Positions 44,541 to 53,779 of a stretch of DNA of 64,000 nucleotides are shown piece after piece. Origin of the DNA: JBCCGR01 sp039029195 (lineage in GTDB: Bacteria > Pseudomonadota > Alphaproteobacteria > Rhizobiales > Rhizobiaceae); contig JBCCGR010000003.1 of NCBI GenBank assembly GCA_039029195.1, forward strand, positions 62,001 to 126,000, in the 5' to 3' direction. Under the pieces are notes generated by a model. It had not been told where the DNA came from. It searched no databases and saw only the letters and a list, made by a program, of their open reading frames with translations. Both the position numbers and the translations under genes were made by a program. How positions within the stretch are numbered: position 1 is the first letter of the stretch; the number at the start of each line of letters is the position of its first letter.

Positions 44541-45371
44541 TCAAGCGCGGGAAACCAAAATCCCGCGCCCCGGAGCGAATAAAAATGCTCCGACAAAGAT
44601 AATCGACATCACCAGCACTATTGTCGGTGCTGGTGCACTGTCGAGGAAAAAACTGGCGGTGATCCCGACGAGGGATGAAGTACTCGCAACCATGACAGAC
44701 ACGGCCATCATTCGTTCAAACCTGTTTGTCAGCAGAAAAGCAATCGCCCCCGGCGCGATCAGAAATGCAATTGTCAATATGATGCCGACCGCCTTGAGCG
44801 CGGCCACAATTGTCAACGACAATATCGCCAGCAACACATAGTGCAGCACTGATACCGGCAGGCCCACGGCCCGTGCGTGCTGCGGATCAAATGCGTAGAG
44901 CTGAAAGTCTCGCCGCTTGAGCACCAACACCAGAGTGCAGACAAGGGCAATGACGCCCGTTTCCAGAATATCCTGCCAGTCGACCCCCAGCATATCGCCA
45001 AACAGAATATGGTCGAGATGCACATTGGTTTCGATCTTGGTGTGGAGAACCACGCCCAGGCCGAACATTCCAGAAAACACCACCCCCATGACGGTGTCCT
45101 GTTTCACCCGGCTGTTTTCGGACAGATACCCAACCGCAATCGCGCAGAACATGCCGGCGGCAAAGGCACCAATCGCCAGCGGTATCGCCAGTATATAGGC
45201 AATCACAATGCCTGGCAGGACGGCATGGGAGACGGCATCTCCCATCAACGACCAGCCCTTGAGCACCAGAATGGACGACAATAGCGCAGACGCCACCGCC
45301 ACAAGCATGGTGATGATCAGCGCCTGTTGCATGAAGGTGAGCGAAAAGATCGATGTGAGCGTCTCGATCAT
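44541..45371 (-). CDS. sitD: manganese/iron ABC transporter permease SitD
   Basis: A 276-aa integral membrane protein of the ABC-3 family with about eight helices and the conserved LKGWSLMGDAVSHAVLPGIV segment. It is the fourth gene of sitABCD, overlapping sitC by four bases. Together with SitC it forms the channel for Mn(II), possibly also Fe(II). The two permeases are related to each other along their whole length. The operon is convergent with the DUF1127 gene. Confidence 0.92.
   Translation of the reverse strand: MIETLTSIFSLTFMQQALIITMLVAVASALLSSILVLKGWSLMGDAVSHAVLPGIVIAYILAIPLAIGAFAAGMFCAIAVGYLSENSRVKQDTVMGVVFSGMFGLGVVLHTKIETNVHLDHILFGDMLGVDWQDILETGVIALVCTLVLVLKRRDFQLYAFDPQHARAVGLPVSVLHYVLLAILSLTIVAALKAVGIILTIAFLIAPGAIAFLLTNRFERMMAVSVMVASTSSLVGITASFFLDSAPAPTIVLVMSIIFVGAFLFAPGRGILVSRA
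44545..44568 (+). terminator. hairpin after the DUF1127 gene
   Basis: gcgcggga with tcccgcgc, an 8-bp perfect stem around an 8-base loop, 10 bases past the DUF1127 stop and inside the last codons of convergent sitD. No T-run follows. It could limit transcription from either side. Confidence 0.4.
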
Positions 45372-46225
45372 GACGCCTTCTCCAACGCCTGCGCCGCCTT
45401 GCGGCGGGTTTCGAGAAGGCCATGCTTGGGTGCAAACAGGAAGGCAAGCAGGAAGACCGTCGTCTGCAAAACCACGATGATGCCGCCTGTCGCACCATCG
45501 AGAAAGTAGCTGACATAGGCGCCAACGAAGCTTGTGAGTGCGCCAATCGCAACACTGATGATGATCACGTTGGGAAATCGGTCGGCCAGAAGATAGGCCG
45601 TCGCGCCCGGCGTCACCACCATTGCGATTACCAGAAACGCTCCGACCGTCTGCAAGGCCGCGACGGTGGATGCGGCAAGCAGGGTGAAAAACAAAACCCG
45701 CAGCATGGCCGGATTGAGACCAATCGAGCGGGCATGGTTTTCATCAAAGAAAGCGACCATCAGATCCTTCCATTTAACGAGCAATACGGCGAGCGAGCCC
45801 AGTCCGATGATCGCCAGTTGAAGAATATCGGACGGCGTGATTGCCAGAATATTTCCCAGAATGATGGTCTGGATGTTCACCGACGCAGGCGATAGCGACA
45901 CCATGAACAGGCCAAGGCCAAAGAACGACGTGAAGATCAGCCCGATGATCGCATCCTCTTTCAGCCGGGTTCGCTGGTTCAAAAACAGCATGGAAAGGGC
46001 CGCAAGCCCTCCAGCGAGAAAGGCTCCAAGGGCAAAAGGAAGTCCCAGCATGTAAGCCCCGGCCACACCTGGCACGATGGCGTGGGACAACCCATCGCCA
46101 ATCAATGACCAGCCCTTGAGCATCAGATAGGCGGAAAGAAAGGCGCACACCGCACCCACCAGCGCACTGACCCACATGGCGTTCAGCATGTAGGTGTAGG
46201 TGAAAGGCTCGAAAAGGACGCTCAT
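45368..46225 (-). CDS. sitC: manganese/iron ABC transporter permease SitC
   Basis: A 285-aa ABC-3 family permease with about eight helices and the motif LKGWSLIGDGLSHAIVPGVAGAY, near-identical to the corresponding part of SitD. It overlaps sitD by four bases downstream and sitB by four bases upstream, consistent with coupled translation. The charged C-terminal tail (LLETRRKAAQALEKAS) faces the cytoplasm. Confidence 0.92.
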   Translation of the reverse strand: MSVLFEPFTYTYMLNAMWVSALVGAVCAFLSAYLMLKGWSLIGDGLSHAIVPGVAGAYMLGLPFALGAFLAGGLAALSMLFLNQRTRLKEDAIIGLIFTSFFGLGLFMVSLSPASVNIQTIILGNILAITPSDILQLAIIGLGSLAVLLVKWKDLMVAFFDENHARSIGLNPAMLRVLFFTLLAASTVAALQTVGAFLVIAMVVTPGATAYLLADRFPNVIIISVAIGALTSFVGAYVSYFLDGATGGIIVVLQTTVFLLAFLFAPKHGLLETRRKAAQALEKAS

Positions 46226-47103
46226 TGATCGCGACCGTTTTGGGCCTGGGCGTCTTCCGCCTCGTCCTTTTCTCCGTAGAGCACGAACGGCCGCTCATCG
46301 TCGGTGATAACGGTGACCTGACGGCTGTCCTCGTCGTCATGGAGATCGGTGCCGCCCAGCACAAAGTGGCGGAGCACCCCACCAAAGGCGCGCTCGAGAT
46401 TGGCCTGGGTGAACACCTCTTCAGTCTTGCCGGAACCAAGAATCGTTTGGTTGATCAAAACGGTGCGGTCGCAAAACTCAGGCACACTCCCCAAATTGTG
46501 GGTGGAAACGAACATCATGTGACCTTCATCGCGCAGGGCGCGCATGAGTTCGACAATCGCATCCTCGGTTTTTACGTCGACACCGGTGAAAGGCTCATCG
46601 AGCAGGATCACGCGGCCCTCTTGTGCCAGTGCGCGGGCCAGAAAGACCCGCTTTTTTTGCCCGCCTGACAGTTCGCCAATCTGTCGCTTTCGATAATCGG
46701 CCATTCCGACCCGGTCGAGCGCCTGTTCAACCATCTCGTGATCGCGACGCGTGGCCATGCGCAGAAAATTCATGTGGCCGTAGCGCCCCATCATCACCAC
46801 GTCTTCAACCAGCACGGGGAAATCCCAGTCCACATCTTCGTTCTGAGGAACATAAGAGACAATATTGCGTTTCAGCGCCCGCCCGGCCCGACCACCAAGG
46901 ATGTGAACCTCACCCTTAGCAAGCGGCACAAATCCCATGATCGCCTTGAAAAGCGTGGACTTGCCTGAACCATTGATCCCCACCAATGCGCATATCGAGG
47001 AGGCAGGGATTTCAAAGCTGACGTCATTCAGGGCCGTGTGGCCGTTGCGATAGGTGACGGTGATATCATCAACCCGCAGGGCGGGATGAGCCGTGTCGGA
47101 CAT
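46222..47103 (-). CDS. sitB: manganese/iron ABC transporter ATP-binding protein SitB
   Basis: A 293-aa ATPase: Walker A GINGSGKSTLFK, signature LSGGQKKRVFLARAL and Walker B VILLDEPFTGVD. The LSGGQKKR form is typical of metal-type ABC-3 partners such as SitB, MntB and ZnuC. The C-terminus is acidic and longer than needed for ATPase activity. It starts 3 bp after sitA ends, so no hairpin separates binding protein and ATPase here, unlike in three other systems in the window. Confidence 0.92.
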   Translation of the reverse strand: MSDTAHPALRVDDITVTYRNGHTALNDVSFEIPASSICALVGINGSGKSTLFKAIMGFVPLAKGEVHILGGRAGRALKRNIVSYVPQNEDVDWDFPVLVEDVVMMGRYGHMNFLRMATRRDHEMVEQALDRVGMADYRKRQIGELSGGQKKRVFLARALAQEGRVILLDEPFTGVDVKTEDAIVELMRALRDEGHMMFVSTHNLGSVPEFCDRTVLINQTILGSGKTEEVFTQANLERAFGGVLRHFVLGGTDLHDDEDSRQVTVITDDERPFVLYGEKDEAEDAQAQNGRDQ

Positions 47104-47106
47104 TCG

Positions 47107-48018
47107 TTACAGACCTTCAGCTTTCAGAAGGCCGGTGACGATGGTCTCAACCGTGACGCCCAGCAGGGTCAGATAATCCGGTACGGGACCGTCAGCCGTG
47201 GAAAGTGAATCCACATAGATGACACCTCCATAGAGCGCTCCGGTTTCCCGAGCGACCTGTTGCGCGGGCTTCGGAGAGACCGTGCTTTCGGAAAACACGA
47301 CGCCGATCCTTTCGGCGCGGATGGTATCAATGACGTTGCGAACCTGTTTTGGAGTTCCCTGCGCATCAGCATTGATTGGCCAAAGGTAAAGCTCTTTCAG
47401 GCCAAAGTCCCGTGCCAGATAGGAGAATGCACCTTCGCTGGAAACCAGCCAGCGCTTTTCTTCCGGCACTTTGGCGATGAGCTGGCGCAGCGGATCAACA
47501 CGGGCGCGAATTTTTGCCCGGTAGGCCTCCGCATTGGCTTTGTAGGTTGCTGCATTGTTCGGATCGGCCTTCGCAAGCGCCCGCTCAATGTTGTTGACAT
47601 AAACAAGCGCGTCCGATGGCGACATCCAGGCATGGGGATTGGGCTTCCCTTCGTACGGCCCACGGGCGATGCCCATGGGCTCCACGCCCTCGCTGACCAC
47701 CACAGCCTCCACACCATCGAGGCGCTTGAAAAACCGCTCGAACCAAAGTTCAAGTCCGAGCCCGTTCCAGAGAATGAGGTCTGCGTCCTGGGCCTTCAGA
47801 ATGTCGCCGGGGGTGGGGCGATAGTTGTGAATCTCCGCACCCGGCTTGGTGATCGAGACCACATCTGCAGCAGCACCCGCCACATTGCGGGCCATGTCGG
47901 CGATGATCGTGAAACTTGTGGCCACCTTGATCTTGGCCAGTGCCGGAGCGATGGCAGCAAAGTTGATGCTGACCAAAGCCAGCAATGCCAGTGCAAAATT
48001 CGAATGTCGACGCAACAT
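47107..48018 (-). CDS. sitA: manganese/iron ABC transporter binding protein SitA
   Basis: A 303-aa periplasmic protein of the ZnuA/PsaA cluster with a signal peptide ending near PALA. Metal ligands are likely the His in GAEIHNYRPTPGD, the His in NPHAWMSPSDA, and Glu and Asp residues in the C-terminal lobe (EGAFSYL, YVDSLS). It lacks the long His-rich loop of zinc-specific ZnuA, which favours manganese or iron. I chose ATG 48018, where the signal peptide begins; upstream in-frame codons run through the operator. The start lies 65 bp from a Mur-like box. Confidence 0.92.
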   Translation of the reverse strand: MLRRHSNFALALLALVSINFAAIAPALAKIKVATSFTIIADMARNVAGAAADVVSITKPGAEIHNYRPTPGDILKAQDADLILWNGLGLELWFERFFKRLDGVEAVVVSEGVEPMGIARGPYEGKPNPHAWMSPSDALVYVNNIERALAKADPNNAATYKANAEAYRAKIRARVDPLRQLIAKVPEEKRWLVSSEGAFSYLARDFGLKELYLWPINADAQGTPKQVRNVIDTIRAERIGVVFSESTVSPKPAQQVARETGALYGGVIYVDSLSTADGPVPDYLTLLGVTVETIVTGLLKAEGL

Positions 48019-48082
48019 GATTTGAACCAATTGTAGAGCGGAGAACGGAACCTGACTGGGCAGGTAAGGACGTCTTATCGTA

Positions 48083-48101
48083 ATTGCAAATCGTTTGCAA
48101 T
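48083..48101. promoter_or_regulatory. candidate Mur (manganese-responsive) operator
   Basis: attgcaaatcgtttgcaat, a perfect 8+8 inverted repeat with a 3-bp centre, between divergent sitA and the Fur-family gene. Mur boxes in front of sitA in rhizobia have this TGCAAA-n3-TTTGCA form. It lies 65 bp from the sitA ATG and 132 bp from the regulator ATG, so it could control both. Confidence 0.8.
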
Positions 48102-48114
48102 AAGGAGATTTTCC

Positions 48115-48129
48115 TTGCATAAGGTGCAA
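48115..48129. promoter_or_regulatory. possible second, weaker Mur-like half-site pair
   Basis: ttgcataaggtgcaa is an inverted repeat with 5-bp arms and a 5-bp spacer, 13 bp from the main box. Two boxes in front of sitA are known in Rhizobium leguminosarum. This one is weaker and the spacing differs. Confidence 0.35.
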
Positions 48130-48232
48130 CGTGTGTGAGGTTCAATTATTTGCAACCACGGAGCCATGCGACGTAAAAGAAGGCTCAACGCCAATTCACA
48201 CTGCGCTCCCTATTCGGATCCAGCCAGATTTC

Positions 48233-48667
48233 ATGACGTCATCACCACCCAAAATTGATGATCTTGAAAAGAGCCTGAAGAAGGCCGGGCTGCGACTGAC
48301 CGCGCAACGGCGTGCGATTCTTCAGGTGATGTCGAAAACCAGCGACCATCCCGATGCGGAGGAGCTGCACCGCCGGGTACGAAAAATCGAGCCCGGGATT
48401 TCCCTCCCCACAGTCTATCGCACAATCAAGGTGTTGGAAGATTGTGGCATTGTGCACCGTCACGCATTCGATGGCGCAAGGGCGCGCTATGAGCACGCCG
48501 CGGCAGACCATCACGATCACCTCATCGACATCGACACTGGAGATGTTATCGAATTTACGTCGGAGCTTATCGAAAAGCTTCAGGAGGAGGTCGCGGCCAA
48601 ACTTGGCTATGAGCTCACCAGCCATCGGCTGGAGCTCTACGGACGCAAGCAGAAGCGTCCGAAATAG
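48233..48667 (+). CDS. Fur-family regulator, probably Mur
   Basis: A 144-aa repressor of the Fur family. The winged helix (LRLTAQRRAILQVMSK, then LPTVYRTIKVLEDCGIV) precedes the dimerisation domain, with metal ligands around HHDHLIDIDTGDVIEF and the closing ELYGRKQ. In alphaproteobacteria Fur homologues beside sitABCD usually act as Mur, repressing manganese uptake when Mn(II) is sufficient. Its place divergent from sitA across a Mur-like box agrees. A classical iron Fur role cannot be excluded. It has few cysteines, so a structural zinc site of the Cys4 type is absent. Confidence 0.85.
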   Translation: MTSSPPKIDDLEKSLKKAGLRLTAQRRAILQVMSKTSDHPDAEELHRRVRKIEPGISLPTVYRTIKVLEDCGIVHRHAFDGARARYEHAAADHHDHLIDIDTGDVIEFTSELIEKLQEEVAAKLGYELTSHRLELYGRKQKRPK

Positions 48668-48771
48668 GCCGGTTGCGCAGAAGTTGATCAAATGTCATCG
48701 CGCGAGGTTTGACAACGCCCATCGATCTATCCAACCTCGTGCACAGGGGCAGCTATTTGAACTGATTTGTT

Positions 48772-48812
48772 AGGAGCGCATCACCGTTTCACAAAAACGC
48801 TTCCGCGCTCCT
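48772..48812 (+). ncRNA. nested stem-loop in front of the antiporter gene
   Basis: aggagcgc (48772-48779) pairs perfectly with gcgctcct (48805-48812). Inside, cgttt (48785-48789) pairs with aaacg (48795-48799). It lies 81 bp before the antiporter ATG. I do not recognise it as a known riboswitch. It could be a terminator of an upstream transcript, a protein-binding leader, or chance. Confidence 0.35.
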
Positions 48813-48892
48813 GGCATTTGCTTTGTCGCGGTTCCTTGTCCTTTCGATGATTCCATCGAACGGGGAACGGCTCTGGAAGGCAAACGGGGTCA

Positions 48893-50116
48893 ATGACGAT
48901 TGGACTGCTGCTTCTGACATTGTTCACGCTCGGCTTTTGCATGATTGCAAACCGGGTCTCGAAGACAATCGTCACCGCGCCAATGCTTTTCATTCTGTTC
49001 GGGTTCCTGCTTTCGAAAGCCGGAATTATGCCGGAAGGCGCATCGGATCACGCGCTGCACTTGGTGGCAGAGGTTGCGTTAATCCTGCTTCTGTTTCTCG
49101 ACGCAGCTCAAACGAATTTGAAGGCGTTGCGTCAGCGCAATATCTGGCCGCTGCGGATGCTTTTGATCGGCCTGCCATTGACGATCCTGTTGGGATCGCT
49201 GGCCGCATGGCCGCTGCTCGGCGCCATGCCATTTGTGGGGGTTGTTCTGGTTGCTGCCATTCTCGCGCCAACCGATGCCGCACTCGGGCAGGCGGTGGTT
49301 ACAAACACGCTGGTCCCCGAGCGGGTGCGCCGTGCCCTGACCGTTGAGAGCGGCCTGAATGACGGGTTGGCGCTCCCAATCATCTTGTTGTTCGCCAGCC
49401 TGACCGCAGACATGATGGTGTCGAACGGAACGGACTGGCTGCTCTTTGGAGCAGGGCAACTGATCCTCGGCCCCCTTGCCGGCATCGTTTTTGGCATTGT
49501 CGGAGGGAAAGTTCTCCTGTGGGCCAAAGATCGGGACTACACGTCCGAACCCTACGAGGGTGTGGGCGCCGTGGCGCTTGCCGTGTCAGCTTATCTGGGC
49601 GCCAACGCCATCGGCGGCAATGGATTCATTGCTGCCTTTGTTGCCGGCCTGTGTTTCGGCGATGTGGTCAAGGACAAGTGCAAGTTCATCTTCGAATTCA
49701 CGGAAAGTGAGGGGCAGGGTGTCACCTGGGCGGCTTTCTTTCTGCTCGGTCTCGTTCTTGTCCCGGAAGCTATCACCCATCTTGATGCACAAATGCTCGC
49801 ATTGATCCTGCTGAGCCTTTTCATTGTGCGACCGCTCGCAATCTATGTTTCGCTCATCGGATCGGACGCATCCCCCACCACGCGACTGTTCTTCGGATGG
49901 TTCGGCCCGAGGGGGCTAGCGACTGCCCTCTTCGCGCTTCTGGTGGTGGAGAAAATTGATCAATCCATGGGCGAACCCATTCTTCACATCGCTGTCAACG
50001 CGGTCTGGATATCCGCCCTATTGCACGGCGTTTCCGCACAACCAGCAGCAAAATGGTTTGCTGCTCGCCAAAAACAACAATCACAATCAACGCTCGCAGA
50101 AGCAACGAGCGCATAG
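48893..50116 (+). CDS. CPA1-type Na+/H+ or K+/H+ antiporter
   Basis: A 407-aa inner-membrane protein with about 12-13 helices. It fits the cation:proton antiporter family: LAPTDAALGQAVV with its TD motif and the ND pair in VESGLNDGLALPI, the proton/cation-binding residues. It lacks the cytoplasmic TrkA-type domain of KefB proteins. It stands directly before the Rieske gene cluster with only 19 bp between, so it is probably in the same transcript. Cation and proton exchange in the same operon as a redox module may point to coupling to pH or ion homeostasis. Confidence 0.85.
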   Translation: MTIGLLLLTLFTLGFCMIANRVSKTIVTAPMLFILFGFLLSKAGIMPEGASDHALHLVAEVALILLLFLDAAQTNLKALRQRNIWPLRMLLIGLPLTILLGSLAAWPLLGAMPFVGVVLVAAILAPTDAALGQAVVTNTLVPERVRRALTVESGLNDGLALPIILLFASLTADMMVSNGTDWLLFGAGQLILGPLAGIVFGIVGGKVLLWAKDRDYTSEPYEGVGAVALAVSAYLGANAIGGNGFIAAFVAGLCFGDVVKDKCKFIFEFTESEGQGVTWAAFFLLGLVLVPEAITHLDAQMLALILLSLFIVRPLAIYVSLIGSDASPTTRLFFGWFGPRGLATALFALLVVEKIDQSMGEPILHIAVNAVWISALLHGVSAQPAAKWFAARQKQQSQSTLAEATSA

Positions 50117-50135
50117 ACATCTAGAGGGACACTCG

Positions 50136-51746
50136 ATGAAGAAAACGCCCATCGCCGCCTACAGCACTTTGAAGGACCGCAAACCGACTTATGCCCTTGT
50201 CGGCGAGGTTGATCTGGTGGTGGTGCGTTTTGACGACGAAGTATCAGTGTTTTATGGACGCTGCCTGCACCGCGGCGCGCTGATGTCCGACGGGTTCGTA
50301 CGCGGCAACAATCTGGTTTGTGGCTTGCACTATTGGGATTATCGCATCGATGGCGGCGTTTCGGAATATAACAACAAGGAAGCTCTGCCCAAATTCTCTT
50401 CGTGGGTGGAAGACGACAGGATCCTTGTCGATGAGGATGAAATCAGCGCTTGGGCGGTCGAACACCCCCAACCGTTCAATCGCGAATCCTATCTGGGTCT
50501 TTATGCGGATACGAGCCACGGCACACCGGAAGAACCCTACAATGGGCTGATCCAACAATATGCCCGTGATGGGTTGAGCAAGACCGGACACCATGGTCGC
50601 GTCGATGCCATGGGTGTGCCGCGCGATCAGCTTCCCGACTGGGATGATATCCAAATCCTCACAGCCCAACTCCACAAGGCACCATTGCTCGATGGAGATC
50701 CTGTGGGCACCGATGTGGTGATCGGGCCCAACGCGCAAAAACCGCTGAAGCTCGATATCCCACTCTTCGTTTCGGACATGAGCTTTGGCGCCCTGTCCGA
50801 ACCGGCAAAAATTGCGCTGGCGCGCGGCGCGGAACTGGCAGGTACGGGCATCTGTTCCGGCGAGGGCGGTATGCTGCCGGAGGAGCAGGAGGCCAACTCA
50901 CGCTATTTCTATGAACTTGCCTCTGCCAGGTTCGGCTTTGACTGGGACAAGCTCAGCAAGGTTCAGGCCTTCCACTTCAAGGGAGGGCAAGGTGCAAAGA
51001 CGGGTACGGGCGGTCATCTGCCCGGCAAAAAGGTGAAGGGCAAGATTGCTGAGGTGCGCGGCCTCAATCCCGGAGATGACGCCATCTCGCCACCGCGCTT
51101 TCCGGAATGGACGGAAGTCTCGCAGATCAAGGATTTTGCCGACGAAGTGCGCGATCGAACCGGTGGTATTCCAATCGGCTACAAGCTGTCCGCCCAGCAC
51201 ATTGAGAAAGACATCGATGCCGCTTTGGAGGTCGGTGTCGACTATATCATTCTCGACGGACGCGGCGGCGGCACGGGTGCGGCACCGATCATCTTTCGGG
51301 ACAATATCTCTGTTCCGACAATTCCCGCACTCGCCCGCGCAAGAAAGCATCTTGACCAGTCTGACCGGAAGAACACCTCGCTGGTGATCACTGGCGGCCT
51401 GCGCAAACCCGCCGATTTTGTCAAAGCGCTGGCGCTGGGTGCGGATGCGATTGCTCTATCAAACTCCGCCATGCAGGCGATTGGCTGCATCGCCATGCGC
51501 GCCTGTCACACCAACAATTGTCCTGTCGGAATTGCGACGCAAAAACCGGAACTGGTCAGCCGCCTTGTGGTAGAGAAATCCGCTCGCCAGCTCACCAATT
51601 TCTTCGAAGCGTCAGTAGAACTGATGCAGGTGATGGCGCGCGCCTGCGGCCATTCTCATATGTCGGACTTTTCGAGCACCGACCTCACCACCTGGAAAAA
51701 GGATATTGCGGAGCTTTCCGGCGTTGCCTTCGGTGGCCTGAACTGA
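50136..51746 (+). CDS. Rieske domain fused to FMN-type glutamate synthase domain
   Basis: A 536-aa fusion. Residues 5-105 form a Rieske domain with C43-x-H45 and C62-x2-H65. After a linker, residues about 190-500 form the GltB/GltS-type FMN barrel (MSFGALSEPAKIALARGAEL, FKGGQGAKTGTGGHLPG, DYIILDGRGGGTGAAP), with the three cluster cysteines C451, C457 and C462 in CIAMRACHTNNCPVG. There is no amidotransferase domain and no signal peptide. FMN-domain relatives make glutamate or N-methylglutamate from amines, but a Rieske fusion is unusual. It heads the cluster, 48 bp before the Rieske-ThDP gene. The reaction is unknown. Confidence 0.85.
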   Translation: MKKTPIAAYSTLKDRKPTYALVGEVDLVVVRFDDEVSVFYGRCLHRGALMSDGFVRGNNLVCGLHYWDYRIDGGVSEYNNKEALPKFSSWVEDDRILVDEDEISAWAVEHPQPFNRESYLGLYADTSHGTPEEPYNGLIQQYARDGLSKTGHHGRVDAMGVPRDQLPDWDDIQILTAQLHKAPLLDGDPVGTDVVIGPNAQKPLKLDIPLFVSDMSFGALSEPAKIALARGAELAGTGICSGEGGMLPEEQEANSRYFYELASARFGFDWDKLSKVQAFHFKGGQGAKTGTGGHLPGKKVKGKIAEVRGLNPGDDAISPPRFPEWTEVSQIKDFADEVRDRTGGIPIGYKLSAQHIEKDIDAALEVGVDYIILDGRGGGTGAAPIIFRDNISVPTIPALARARKHLDQSDRKNTSLVITGGLRKPADFVKALALGADAIALSNSAMQAIGCIAMRACHTNNCPVGIATQKPELVSRLVVEKSARQLTNFFEASVELMQVMARACGHSHMSDFSSTDLTTWKKDIAELSGVAFGGLN

Positions 51747-51794
51747 CCGACAGCGCACCAACAATCAAGAGCATTCAAACAGTGAGTCCCAACC

Positions 51795-53771
51795 ATGAGT
51801 GACACCGAACTCGACTGGATCAAAGTCGCCAACGAATCCGACCTCCCCGAAGGTCGCGTCAAGACCGTGACCGCCCGCACGGTCTCGATCTGCCTGTCCC
51901 ATTTTGACGGTCAGTGGGCGGCAATGGACAATCATTGCCCACACCAGAAAGGCCCGCTTGGTGAGGGTTCCATCGAAAAAGGTGTCGATGGAAAGTGCTG
52001 GATCCGCTGTCCCTGGCACGGCTGGGACTTTGACCCGCTCACCGGTGCGCCTCCCGGTGGTCATGAGGATACGGGGCAGAAGATCTATCCCCTCAAGATC
52101 GAGGATGGCGAGATCTTCGTCGGGCTGGAGGCAGAACCACCGCGTACGCGAACGGTCACGGATGTGATGGCCGAAACCATGGTCAATTGGGGCGTGAAGC
52201 GGGTGTTTGGCATGGTCGGTCATTCCAATCTTGGCCTTGCAGACGCGCTTCGCTTGCAGTCCAACGCGGGCAATATCGGCTATGTTGGCGTTCGCCACGA
52301 GGGAGCCGCGGCGTTTGCAGCATCCGCCTATGGCAAACTGACCGGCAGGCCAGCGGCGTGTCTTACCATTGCCGGACCCGGCGCCACCAACCTTTTGACC
52401 GGGCTGTGGGACGCAAAGGTTGATCGGGCGCCTGTGCTTGCCCTCACCGGGCAGGTGCAAACGCAAGTGTTTGGTCCCGGTGCTTTTCAGGACATTGATC
52501 TAAAATCGGCCTTCGATGCGGTTTCAAAATTCTCGCAGCCTGTTCTCACCTCGTCGAACCATGCGGAACTGATGTCGCTCGCGTGCAAAACGACATTGGT
52601 GGAGCGGGACGTGGCGCATCTTATCTTCCCGGATGATGTGCAGACCGTACCAAGTGAAGCCAAGGCACGTTCGCCCGAGGGGCGGTTGGGAAGAACTGAC
52701 ATCACACCGTCGACAAAGGATGTTTCAGCAGCCGCCGAAATGATTGCGGCTTCAAAGCGCCCGTCGATTGTGCTCGGCCATGGTGCGGTTGATGCCATGC
52801 CGGAAATCATCGCCTTCGCGGAAAAGATCGACGCTCCGATTATGACCACCTTCAAGGCGAAGGGGCTGATTTCAGACAGCCACCCAAACGCGGCAGGTGT
52901 TCTTGGCCGGTCCGGCACGCCCATCGCGAGCTGGTTCATGAACGAAGCCGATCTTCTGATTGCGCTTGGTACCTCCTTTTCAAATCACACCGGCATCAAT
53001 CGTGGCAAAAAGATCATTCAGGTCGACTTTGAGCGCATGCAACTTGGCAAGTTCCATCCCGTCACCCTGCCGGTTTGGGGTGAACTTGGTGCGTTCTGCG
53101 AAGCGATTGCACCAGGCCTTACCAAGAGCCCGCAAGCCGATGATCAGATCAGCGAGCTTGCAGACCGCTGGGCCATCTGGCGGGCAGAAAAAGAAACCCG
53201 GCTTGGTGAGGATTTGGGCAATGGCATCAATGCCGCATCGGTGTTCAAATCGCTCACACACCTTTGCCCGGACGATGCAATCATCGCCGTTGATGTGGGC
53301 AACAACACCTACTCCTTTGGCCGATACTTCGAACCTAGAGGCCAGCGGGTGCTGATGTCCGGCTATCTGGGGTCCATCGGGTTCGGCTTTCCGGCAGCAA
53401 TTGGTGCCTGGAGCGCCACTCAAGACTTTGAAGAATACAAAGGCCGCAAGGTGATCTCCATCTCGGGCGATGGCGGGTTCGGGCAATATCCGATGGATTT
53501 CACCACCGCCGTGAAATACGGCATGAACATCACCCATATCTTGTTGAACAACTCACAGCTGGGAAAGATCTCCAAAGAGCAGCGATCCGGTGAGTGGCCG
53601 GTGTGGGAAACGGACCTTCACAATCCATCCTTTGCAGCCTTTGCCCGTCTTTGTGGTGGGCACGGCGTTCGGGTAACCGACCCGAGTGAACTTGATGCTG
53701 TGATTTCTGAAGCGCTTGCCTATGATGGTCCCGCCCTGGTGGAAATCATCACCGACGCTGAATTGGTTTGA
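51795..53771 (+). CDS. Rieske domain fused to ThDP-dependent enzyme (acetolactate synthase-like)
   Basis: A 658-aa fusion. The N-terminal Rieske domain has C48-x-H50 and C72-x2-H75 in a CPHQKGPLGEG loop. Residues from about 115 form the ThDP fold: the catalytic Glu in VRHEGAAAFAASAYGKLTG and the diphosphate motif GDGGFGQYPMDFTTAVKYG to LLNN. Relatives decarboxylate 2-oxo acids. A ThDP enzyme carrying its own iron-sulfur domain suggests that the decarboxylation is oxidative, with electrons leaving through the Rieske centre. Substrate unknown. It is followed after 8 bp by a small membrane gene. Confidence 0.85.
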   Translation: MSDTELDWIKVANESDLPEGRVKTVTARTVSICLSHFDGQWAAMDNHCPHQKGPLGEGSIEKGVDGKCWIRCPWHGWDFDPLTGAPPGGHEDTGQKIYPLKIEDGEIFVGLEAEPPRTRTVTDVMAETMVNWGVKRVFGMVGHSNLGLADALRLQSNAGNIGYVGVRHEGAAAFAASAYGKLTGRPAACLTIAGPGATNLLTGLWDAKVDRAPVLALTGQVQTQVFGPGAFQDIDLKSAFDAVSKFSQPVLTSSNHAELMSLACKTTLVERDVAHLIFPDDVQTVPSEAKARSPEGRLGRTDITPSTKDVSAAAEMIAASKRPSIVLGHGAVDAMPEIIAFAEKIDAPIMTTFKAKGLISDSHPNAAGVLGRSGTPIASWFMNEADLLIALGTSFSNHTGINRGKKIIQVDFERMQLGKFHPVTLPVWGELGAFCEAIAPGLTKSPQADDQISELADRWAIWRAEKETRLGEDLGNGINAASVFKSLTHLCPDDAIIAVDVGNNTYSFGRYFEPRGQRVLMSGYLGSIGFGFPAAIGAWSATQDFEEYKGRKVISISGDGGFGQYPMDFTTAVKYGMNITHILLNNSQLGKISKEQRSGEWPVWETDLHNPSFAAFARLCGGHGVRVTDPSELDAVISEALAYDGPALVEIITDAELV

Positions 53772-53779
53772 TATTCTAA

